From Acidimicrobiia bacterium (GTDB taxonomy: Bacteria; Actinomycetota; Acidimicrobiia; Spongiisociales; UBA5794), in contig JAUVNV010000180.1 in NCBI GenBank assembly GCA_030599515.1, positions 1-5,268 of the forward strand: a DNA stretch of 5,268 nucleotides, in the 5' to 3' direction. The notes under the pieces were generated by a model. It saw nothing but the letters and a program-made list of their open reading frames with translations, made no database searches and was not told the origin of the DNA. Both the position numbers and the translations under genes were made by a program. Of this stretch, positions 1 to 5,268 are shown piece by piece (the stretch's first letter is position 1; each line of letters starts with the position of its first letter).

Positions 1-1208
1 GCAAGATCAAAGCCGAGGGCGAGGGCGAGGTTCAGGAGATGATCGACATCACCGATTTCGCCGTCGGTCTCTCCCGGCAGCTTTACGGGCTCACGATCGC
101 CTCGGAGCGGCCGAAGCACCGCATGTACGAACAGTGGCAGCCACTCGGCCCGGTCGGGATCATCACGTCGTTCAACTTCCCGGTGGCCGTCTGGGCGTGG
201 AACGCCATGATCGCCGCCGTCGGAGGCGACACGCTGATCTGGAAGCCGTCATCGAAGACGCCGCTGACTGCGGTGGCAACGTCAAAGCTTGCGGCACGGG
301 TGATGGAGGGTTCCGGCTTCGAAGGCGTGTTCAGTCTGCTCGTCGGCTCCGGCGCCGAGGTCGGTGACGTCATGATCAACGACCGACGGGTGCCCCTCAT
401 CTCAGCGACCGGATCGTGCGACATGGGCGAGAGAGTCGGTGTCGCCGTGGCGAAGCGTCTCGGCCGATCGCTCCTCGAACTCGGCGGCAACAACGCCATG
501 GTTGTCATGGACGATGCAGATCCCGACCTGGCAACCAGGGCGGCCGTGTTTGCCGCCGTCGGGACGGCGGGTCAACGATGCACGTCCCTGCGCCGGCTCG
601 TCGTGCAGCGCGGTATCTCGAATGAGATCGCTCGACGGCTCGTCGCCGCATACGCGACGGTGCAGATCGGTGACCCACTCGACGATGCGAATCTCATGGG
701 ACCGCTCGTCGACGAGGTAGCCGTCTCGAACTTCTCGGCCGCCGTCGGAATCGCCTTGGAGCAGGGCGGGGAGTTGCTCTACGGAGGCGGCGTCATCGAC
801 GGTCCCGGCCACTACGTGGAGCCGACGATCATCAAGATGCCGGTCGACGCGCCGATCCTGCAGATCGAGACGTTCGCCCCGATCCTCTACCTCATCGAGT
901 TCGACACCGTCGAAGAGGCGATCAAGATCAACAACGGTGTCGTGCAGGGACTGTCGAGCGCGATCTTCACGGATTCGGTACAAGCAGGAGAAACGTTCCT
1001 GTCCCCCATGGGCTCCGATTGTGGCATCGCGAACATCAACATCGGGACGTCCGGCGCTGAGATCGGTGGGGCATTTGGCGGTGAGAAAGAGACCGGAGGA
1101 GGACGCGAGTCCGGCTCCGACGCCTGGAAGGCGTACATGCGTCGTCAGACCGTCACCATCAACTGGTCCGGTGAACTCCCGTTGGCGCAGGGCATCGAGT
1201 TCGGATGA
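1..1208 (+). CDS. ALDH7-family aldehyde dehydrogenase (aminoadipate-semialdehyde dehydrogenase type), 5' end outside window
   Basis: This is the C-terminal part of an NAD(P)+-dependent aldehyde dehydrogenase. Reading is open from base 3, so the true start lies upstream; the ATG at 39 is internal. Numbering from that Met, I see WKPSSKTPL (68-76), ATGSC (123-127), the general-base motif ELGGNN with Glu147, the catalytic Cys181 in GQRCTS, ETFAP (277-281), and a glycine-rich C-terminal block 339-364 ending in SGSDAWK. The unbroken resemblance to antiquitin/ALDH7A1, through the LPLAQGI-type C-terminus, points to oxidation of alpha-aminoadipic semialdehyde (in equilibrium with piperideine-6-carboxylate) to 2-aminoadipate in lysine catabolism. 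About 400 residues are visible and the family has roughly 500-510, so around 110 are missing. ATGSC replaces the FTGST of the animal enzyme; I recall the Ala as common in bacterial members, while the Cys is less usual. The stop overlaps the next gene's start. The family is secure; the exact substrate is inferred. Confidence 0.93.
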   Translation, partial: KIKAEGEGEVQEMIDITDFAVGLSRQLYGLTIASERPKHRMYEQWQPLGPVGIITSFNFPVAVWAWNAMIAAVGGDTLIWKPSSKTPLTAVATSKLAARVMEGSGFEGVFSLLVGSGAEVGDVMINDRRVPLISATGSCDMGERVGVAVAKRLGRSLLELGGNNAMVVMDDADPDLATRAAVFAAVGTAGQRCTSLRRLVVQRGISNEIARRLVAAYATVQIGDPLDDANLMGPLVDEVAVSNFSAAVGIALEQGGELLYGGGVIDGPGHYVEPTIIKMPVDAPILQIETFAPILYLIEFDTVEEAIKINNGVVQGLSSAIFTDSVQAGETFLSPMGSDCGIANINIGTSGAEIGGAFGGEKETGGGRESGSDAWKAYMRRQTVTINWSGELPLAQGIEFG

Positions 1209-2020
1209 ACCGTCTCTCGGCACTCGCCGGGGACGATCAACGGCTCGGACGGCTGTTCACGATCCTCGGGATCGGGGGGCTTGTCGCGTCCCTGATCGCC
1301 GGGATCCTCGGGATCGTCGTCGTGACGACCCTGACCCGGTCGGCAGACCAGTCGCTCGCCGTCACCGTGGCAGCCGTTGAGGCCGCCGACGAGACGATCG
1401 CGCTTGCGGCGGAGACGCTGGGAATCGTGAGCGAGTCATTCGACACGCTCGTGCCTTCGGCGGATCTGGCCGCGGCGACGTTCGAGGACGCCGCAACGGT
1501 GATCGCCGAGACGACTGTGGTGGTCACCGTGGACGTACCCGATGCGCTCGATGCCGTTGTCGACGCGATGCCGGCGATCGAGGCCACCGCCGAGATCATC
1601 GACAATGCGCTGCGCGTACTCAGCTTCGTCGGGGTCGACTACGGGCCCGAGGTGCCGTTTGACGAGGCTGTCGCCGAACTCACCGATGCGATCGACGACC
1701 TACCGGAACAGCTTCGTGCGCAGGCCGTGCCGCTGGCGTCCCTCGCATCCGATTTCGAGGCGTTCGGCGCTGCGACTGCCGAGATCACCGACGATCTCGC
1801 GGGCCTCCAGAGTCAACTGGAGGAAGCCGAACGACTGCTCGACTCGTACGCCTCGACGGCCGGCGAGGCGACTGCAGTCGTCACGGCGATCCGCGACGAC
1901 CTGCAGTGGCAGCGTTGGCTGATGGTCGTGGTCGTGGTGCTCGTCACGGGTGCATTCGCCGTCACACAAGCGGTCCCGATCCTGCTCGGTCGACGTTTCA
2001 CGGATCGAGCGGAGAAGTAG
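1205..2020 (+). CDS. Hypothetical membrane protein: two TM helices flanking a helical extracytoplasmic domain
   Basis: I do not recognise this 271-residue protein. A hydrophobic helix at about 16-42, preceded by Arg residues, and a second Val-rich helix at about 238-262, followed by GRRFTDR, predict both ends in the cytoplasm and about 195 residues outside. That outer part is rich in Ala, Asp, Glu, Val and Thr in heptad-like patterns (for example 48-105 and 175-235) and looks like helical bundle or coiled coil. There is no Cys, and the only Lys is the last residue. The layout recalls the periplasmic sensing part of chemoreceptors or kinases, but no HAMP, kinase or signalling domain follows TM2. 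The ATG overlaps the dehydrogenase stop (ATGA) with no clear Shine-Dalgarno in front, which suggests translation by reinitiation from the upstream gene. Coding is supported by the tight overlap and consistent high-GC codon use. Function is unknown: a scaffold, sensor partner or envelope protein are all possible. Confidence 0.8.
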   Translation: MNRLSALAGDDQRLGRLFTILGIGGLVASLIAGILGIVVVTTLTRSADQSLAVTVAAVEAADETIALAAETLGIVSESFDTLVPSADLAAATFEDAATVIAETTVVVTVDVPDALDAVVDAMPAIEATAEIIDNALRVLSFVGVDYGPEVPFDEAVAELTDAIDDLPEQLRAQAVPLASLASDFEAFGAATAEITDDLAGLQSQLEEAERLLDSYASTAGEATAVVTAIRDDLQWQRWLMVVVVVLVTGAFAVTQAVPILLGRRFTDRAEK

Positions 2021-2090
2021 GTTTCTCAGTCGGGTGCGTGCGGAGGTGAGGGGGATGTGGCATGCTCCTCGCCATCCACGCTGGATCACT

Positions 2091-2095
2091 GGAGG
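2091..2095 (+). promoter_or_regulatory. Shine-Dalgarno site of glutamine synthetase
   Basis: GGAGG lies 4 nt before the ATG at 2100, and this Met gives the usual GSII N-terminus (MPYRAEYIWIDG). A second in-frame ATG at 2055 also has a purine-rich GGAGG/GAGGGGG stretch just before it (2042-2054). It would add 15 residues with no family counterpart, so 2100 is preferred. Confidence 0.7.
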
Positions 2096-2099
2096 GGCA

Positions 2100-3104
2100 A
2101 TGCCATACCGGGCCGAGTACATCTGGATCGATGGACAGAAACCGACATCGAAGCTGCGGTCGAAGACCAAGATCGTGGCATCCGGACAGGAACCACCACT
2201 GTGGGGATTCGACGGATCGAGCACGGAGCAAGCCTCGGGAGAACTGTCGGACTGCGTCCTGCGTCCCGTCCTCGTACGACCGGATCCAATCCGGGGGAAT
2301 GAGAACGTGTTGGTGCTGTGCGAGGTCCTCACGCCGGACATGGAGCCGCACCCATCGAACACCAGAGCAGCTTGTGTCAAGACCTACGAGAAGTACAAGG
2401 ATCAGGATCCGTGGTTCGGCCTCGAACAGGAGTACACGTTCTTCAAAGATGGACGCCCGCACGGATGGCCGATCGGCGGCTACCCAGCTCCCCAGGGCGG
2501 CTACTACTGCGGCATCGGTTCAGACGAGATCTGGGGGCGCGATGTCGTCGAGAACCACACGGTGGCGTGCCTCGAGGCCGGACTCGAGATCTCCGGCACC
2601 AATGCTGAGGTGATGATCGGACAGTGGGAGTTCCAGATCGGACCACTCGACCCGGTGGCGGTCGGCGATCACCTGTGGATGGCGCGGTGGCTGCTTTACC
2701 GACTTGCCGAAGACTGCGACATCTCCGCTCACCTCAACCCGAAGCCCGTCGAGGGCGATTGGAACGGGGCGGGGATGCACGCGAACTTCTCCACCGCGGC
2801 GATGCGCGAGTCGTACGAACCGATCATCGCCGCATGCGAGGCGCTCGGGACGAAAGCGGACGAGCACGTCGAGAACTACGGGGCAGGGATCCAACGACGA
2901 CTCACGGGTCTGCATGAGACGGCACCCTGGACCGAGTACTCGTACGGCGTGTCGAACCGGGGAGCGTCCGTTCGGATCCCGTGGCAGACCGCCAGAGAAC
3001 AGAGGGGATACATCGAGGATCGCCGCCCGAACGCGAACGCGGATCCCTACACGGTTGCCCGCCTCATGACGGAGACGATCTGTTCGGCCCTCGCCGACGA
3101 GTAG
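2100..3104 (+). CDS. glnII: Glutamine synthetase, type II (eukaryote-like GSII)
   Basis: Makes glutamine from glutamate, ammonia and ATP in the cytoplasm. The 334-residue protein is close to the usual GSII length (about 330-350). The N-terminal beta-grasp carries WGFDGSST (35-42). The catalytic domain shows the metal-ligand motif EQEYTFF (109-115), NAEVMIGQWEFQIG (168-181), NGAGMHANFST (222-232, with the active-site His227), the substrate-binding NRGASVRIP (286-294) and IEDRRPNAN (305-313). All the key motifs I know for the family are present, so it should be active. It resembles GlnII of Streptomyces and rhizobia rather than the GlnA (GSI) type. GSII enzymes lack the adenylylated Tyr loop of GSI, so control is expected at transcription rather than through GlnE. 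It starts 79 nt after the two-TM gene with its own ribosome site and is followed 22 nt later by an inverted repeat. It could be the last gene of the left block or have its own promoter; I found no convincing promoter in the gap. Confidence 0.96.
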   Translation: MPYRAEYIWIDGQKPTSKLRSKTKIVASGQEPPLWGFDGSSTEQASGELSDCVLRPVLVRPDPIRGNENVLVLCEVLTPDMEPHPSNTRAACVKTYEKYKDQDPWFGLEQEYTFFKDGRPHGWPIGGYPAPQGGYYCGIGSDEIWGRDVVENHTVACLEAGLEISGTNAEVMIGQWEFQIGPLDPVAVGDHLWMARWLLYRLAEDCDISAHLNPKPVEGDWNGAGMHANFSTAAMRESYEPIIAACEALGTKADEHVENYGAGIQRRLTGLHETAPWTEYSYGVSNRGASVRIPWQTAREQRGYIEDRRPNANADPYTVARLMTETICSALADE

Positions 3105-3126
3105 TCCGCCGATCGTCTGGACAGCG

Positions 3127-3173
3127 TCGTTTGTGCCTACGGCGGCCCTATTCGTGTACGTAGGCACAAACGA
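3127..3173. terminator. Perfect 15-bp inverted repeat, probable terminator hairpin after glnII
   Basis: TCGTTTGTGCCTACG (3127-3141) and CGTAGGCACAAACGA (3159-3173) are exact reverse complements separated by a 17-nt loop. The stem begins 22 nt after the glnII stop and ends 70 nt before the sigma-factor start, which suits a terminator between two transcription units. No run of T follows either arm, so it is not a classical intrinsic terminator, although many actinobacterial terminators lack the T tract. Alternatives are a dispersed palindromic repeat, or an operator for the sigma-factor unit. The dyad is certain; its role is inferred. Confidence 0.6.
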
Positions 3174-3243
3174 TCGCGAAATCCCCGCCTGCACCCTGCC
3201 AAACCGGACATACTTCGTGTAGGGAGGCAGGAAGGGGGGTGCG

Positions 3244-3807
3244 GTGAGCGCCCCAGCCAGCGAGTTGAAGTTCCGGCGTCTCTACGAACGCCACCACCCG
3301 GACGTGCTCGCGTACTTCGCTCGCCGTATCGGACGGGATGGGGCTCCCGACGCCGCGGATGAGGTCTTTGCAGTTGCATGGCGCCGCATCGATGTCGTGC
3401 CACCCGACGGCGAGGCGATACTCTGGCTCTACGGCGTTGCTCACGGTGTGTTGCGGAATCGCAATCGCAGCACCCGCCGCTTCGGTCGTCTCATTGCGCT
3501 ACTGGGGCGGCAACGAGAGGTGAGCCCGGAGCAGCCGGAAATGGTCGTGCTGCGCAATCTCGATGAGCAGGCCGCTCTGGACGCGCTTGTCTCGCTTCGT
3601 CGCAAGGACCAGGAGCTCCTCCGGCTCGCGTACTGGGAGGAACTGACACATGCCGAGATCGGTGAGATCCTTGGCTGTTCGAAGTCGGCGGTCGACGCCA
3701 GGGTGCATCGGGCTCTCCTGCGAATGCGGCAAGCGCTCCGCACGACCGGACATATGCCTGATAGCAGGTCCGGAAGGGACACCGCTGCCAAGGAGCCGAA
3801 GTGCTGA
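3244..3807 (+). CDS. ECF-type RNA polymerase sigma factor (sigma-70 family)
   Basis: A 187-residue protein with the two-domain layout of extracytoplasmic-function sigma factors, which direct RNA polymerase to a small set of stress or envelope genes. Sigma region 2 spans about 9-80: LYERHHPDVLAYFARRIG, then DAADEVFAVAWRRID (the core-binding part) and WLYGVAHGVLRNRNRSTRR (the -10 recognition part). Sigma region 4 spans about 108-165, with the helix-turn-helix LTHAEIGEILGCSKSAVDAR (135-153) followed by VHRALLRMRQAL. No extra C-terminal domain is present, only a short charged tail. The GTG start is well fixed: an in-frame TAG lies at 3220-3222, no other start codon lies between, and a purine-rich AAGGGGGG ends 4 nt before it. 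The stop overlaps the GTG of the next gene by 7 nt, so the two are probably translated together, as is usual for ECF sigma factors and their membrane regulators. I could not identify the ECF subgroup or a matching autoregulated promoter. Confidence 0.93.
   Translation: MSAPASELKFRRLYERHHPDVLAYFARRIGRDGAPDAADEVFAVAWRRIDVVPPDGEAILWLYGVAHGVLRNRNRSTRRFGRLIALLGRQREVSPEQPEMVVLRNLDEQAALDALVSLRRKDQELLRLAYWEELTHAEIGEILGCSKSAVDARVHRALLRMRQALRTTGHMPDSRSGRDTAAKEPKC
3791..3795 (+). promoter_or_regulatory. Shine-Dalgarno site inside the sigma-factor gene, for the GTG start at 3801
   Basis: AGGAG lies 5 nt before the GTG at 3801, within the last codons of the sigma-factor gene. It supports the upstream start and the 7-nt overlap of the two genes. 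Confidence 0.65.
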
Positions 3808-5258
3808 ACGAACACCAGATCGAGGAACTGCTCCGGCGATCAAACCCCGAACCGGACACGGATGCACTTCGGCTGGAGCCACACATGGTGCAGGCCTCCA
3901 GCGCCTCGATCGTGGAGAGGAGAGGAACTATGAGTACCTCACTCAATCGACTCAAGCCGCTGACGACCCCGCCCACATCCGTACGACGGTCGCGGGCGTT
4001 CTCGATCGCGGCAGGTGCCGCAGTCGCGGTCCTCGTGCTGATCGGAGGTGTTGCTCTGCTCACCCGAACCGGTGTCGAAGAGATCGCCCCGGCCGCCCCG
4101 CCTGCCGGCGTCACACTGCTTGAAGGCACGTGGGAGCGAACTGTGGTCGAGTCGCTCGACCCGTTCGTGCAATTCGAGGACATGGAAGCGACGAGTTTCG
4201 GATTGGTCGCCGCAGCAGTCATGGACGGCGTCTGGATCTCAGAGGATGGGGCAGAGTGGCATCAAGCCCTCGCCGTACCGTACGAGCCCTCCGACCTGCC
4301 GCCGGAGACGGCGACACCGCCGATGACGGTTCCACCACCCGCAGGGCTCGTCGAGTCCTATGTGAGACTCGTCACGGAGTATGACGGCGCCCTCTACGCC
4401 GTCGGGAACATGGCCAGCGGCATCAACACCCCGGAGATGGAGTCTCGCCTTGTTGTCTGGCGGTCCGAAGACGGACGACACTGGGACGAGATCACGCTGG
4501 ATTCGGCGGGTGCCGAACCCACCGCCCACCCGACAGCGATGATCAGTAGCGATGGCGCTCTGCTCGTCTACACAGACGACGGAGCGGTCTTCCGCAGCGA
4601 GAGTGGCGAGAGCTTCGCTCGGTTCGGCTCAGATGAGACCGGGATCACGATTGCCCTGACTGCCGTCGCCCGGTACGGCGACGAGTACGTGGCGATCGGC
4701 GCGACGGAGGTCGGCGGGACGGAGGTCGGCCAGGCCGATGTCTCTTCCGTGCTCACCTCGGCGGATGGGGTCACCTGGACCCAGGTCCCTGGATCCGAAT
4801 TCCCCGCCGGGCATTACCCGTACGAGCCGCTCGCCGAGTTCGACGGCGCGTTGTACGTGGGTGGACTGACATTCCTGGATGACGCCGCCGGCGCCGTCTG
4901 GCGTTCGACCGATGGAGAGACCTTCACAGCGGTGGATCTCGGCGTGAGGGCACCGTTCGGATCATCAGGCGACGAGAGCGCGCCTGCGATGTACGGGGTC
5001 GAAGACCTGATCGTCACTCCACACGGCATGCTGGTCATCGGCCACGTGCCGGGACCCGTGGTTAATCACGCCGACGTGGTGCTGCTGGCAACCAACGACG
5101 GGATCCGCTACGACCTGGTGCTCGATCCGCATGGGGTCTTCGTTGACGCCGTCCAGACCACAGGAGCGTTCTTCGACGGGAGCATCACGATGGTCGGCCA
5201 CGAACCGGACTCAGATGTGAGCCAGGGCATCGCCTACCAATGGGTGTGGACGTCGTAG
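3801..5258 (+). CDS. Membrane-anchored Asp-box (beta-propeller-like) protein, candidate anti-sigma/sensor
   Basis: A 485-residue single-pass membrane protein. Residues 1-65 are predicted cytoplasmic, with an amphipathic HQIEELLRRS helix near the start and basic RRSR (62-65) before the transmembrane helix at about 67-87. A Pro/Ala linker (about 95-103) leads to an outer domain with six Asp-box motifs: SEDGAEW 147-153, SEDGRHW 222-228, SESGESF 266-272, SADGVTW 320-326, STDGETF 369-375 and TNDGIRY 431-437. Such repeats sit in blade turns of BNR/sialidase-like propellers. I see no sialidase catalytic signature, so a binding or structural domain is more likely than an enzyme. A Pro-rich insert (162-182) separates boxes 1 and 2. 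The whole protein has no Cys, so it is not a lipoprotein and lacks the HxxxCxxC zinc anti-sigma motif; the outer domain also has no Lys. The 7-nt overlap with the sigma-factor gene and the N-in topology suggest it controls that factor, which is inference. An internal ATG at 3930 is a second possible start. Confidence 0.88.
   Translation: MLNEHQIEELLRRSNPEPDTDALRLEPHMVQASSASIVERRGTMSTSLNRLKPLTTPPTSVRRSRAFSIAAGAAVAVLVLIGGVALLTRTGVEEIAPAAPPAGVTLLEGTWERTVVESLDPFVQFEDMEATSFGLVAAAVMDGVWISEDGAEWHQALAVPYEPSDLPPETATPPMTVPPPAGLVESYVRLVTEYDGALYAVGNMASGINTPEMESRLVVWRSEDGRHWDEITLDSAGAEPTAHPTAMISSDGALLVYTDDGAVFRSESGESFARFGSDETGITIALTAVARYGDEYVAIGATEVGGTEVGQADVSSVLTSADGVTWTQVPGSEFPAGHYPYEPLAEFDGALYVGGLTFLDDAAGAVWRSTDGETFTAVDLGVRAPFGSSGDESAPAMYGVEDLIVTPHGMLVIGHVPGPVVNHADVVLLATNDGIRYDLVLDPHGVFVDAVQTTGAFFDGSITMVGHEPDSDVSQGIAYQWVWTS
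3914..3927 (+). promoter_or_regulatory. Strong internal Shine-Dalgarno-like tract before an in-frame ATG at 3930
   Basis: The purine tract GGAGAGGAGAGGAA includes AGGAG (3918-3922) 7 nt before an in-frame ATG at 3930, which is Met44 of the membrane protein. It is at least as good as the site at 3791-3795. Starting here would remove the first 43 cytoplasmic residues but keep the membrane helix and the Asp-box domain. It may be an alternative start or a chance result of the Glu-Arg-Arg-Gly codons. Confidence 0.4.
4703..4730 (+). repeat. Short tandem duplication (13 bp, period 15) within the Asp-box gene
   Basis: GACGGAGGTCGGC occurs at 4703-4715 and again at 4718-4730, in frame. It encodes back-to-back TEVGG and TEVGQ in a loop between Asp-boxes 3 and 4. 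It looks like a small slippage duplication with no evident function. Confidence 0.55.
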
Positions 5259-5268
5259 CGCCACAAGA

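Noticed and set aside
15..30. GAGGGC-type tandem repeat near the left edge
   Set aside because: Short run encoding EGEGE inside the dehydrogenase at a place where the family has a similar EGxGE stretch; ordinary coding sequence.
402..1223. Long open frame on the - strand (about 273 codons) opposite the aldehyde dehydrogenase
   Set aside because: It lies antisense to a gene with unmistakable family motifs; the translation is Arg/Asp-rich with no recognisable domain, as expected of a high-GC shadow frame.
2012..2027. Small dyad GAGAA / TTCTC at the end of the two-TM gene as a terminator
   Set aside because: Only 5 bp of AT-rich stem with no T tract; too weak to support termination before glnII.
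1700..2380. - strand open frame spanning the end of the two-TM gene and the start of glnII
   Set aside because: It crosses two + strand coding ends, shows no domain and has composition typical of an antisense frame.
2520..3194. Long open frame on the - strand opposite glnII
   Set aside because: It is fully antisense to conserved GSII coding sequence, has low-complexity composition and runs through the inverted repeat; a shadow frame.
3174..3243. Promoter for the sigma-factor unit, including CATACT at 3209-3214 as a -10 element
   Set aside because: No -35 element at a proper distance, and no ECF-type AAC -35 with a 16-17 nt spacer was found; a promoter is expected here but not demonstrable.
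3203..3754. ACCGGACATA occurring at both 3203-3212 and 3745-3754 as a possible regulatory direct repeat
   Set aside because: Only 10 bp in a high-GC sequence, with the second copy inside coding sequence; probably chance.

Overview
The window is high-GC (clearly above 60 % by eye) and densely coded on the + strand, with five genes in a row and no gap longer than about 140 nt. The codon bias, GTG starts, a eukaryote-type (GSII) glutamine synthetase and an ECF sigma factor with a membrane partner fit an Actinomycetota chromosome, possibly an uncultured lineage such as Acidimicrobiia. That placement is inference. No phage, IS, CRISPR, tRNA or rRNA signal was seen.

Left part (1-2020): the 3' three-quarters of an ALDH7-family aldehyde dehydrogenase (alpha-aminoadipic semialdehyde / piperideine-6-carboxylate dehydrogenase type, lysine catabolism), cut by the window edge. 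Its stop codon overlaps the start of an unrecognised protein by 4 nt (ATGA). That protein has a membrane helix at each end and about 195 mostly helical, acidic residues between them.

Middle part (2021-3173): a 79-nt gap, then a complete GSII glutamine synthetase with its own Shine-Dalgarno site, then a perfect 15-bp inverted repeat 22 nt after its stop codon. The repeat is probably the transcription end of the left block, or an intergenic palindromic element.

Right part (3174-5258): a two-gene unit. A short ECF-type sigma factor (GTG start) overlaps by 7 nt a membrane-anchored protein with a short cytoplasmic N-terminus, one transmembrane helix and a large outer domain carrying six Asp-box (S-x-D-G-x-x-W/F/Y) repeats, as in beta-propellers. 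By position and topology the second protein is a candidate sensor/anti-sigma for the sigma factor, but it lacks the Cys/His zinc motif of classical anti-sigma domains. This pair is the most interesting part of the window. The left genes are ordinary nitrogen and lysine metabolism plus one orphan membrane protein.
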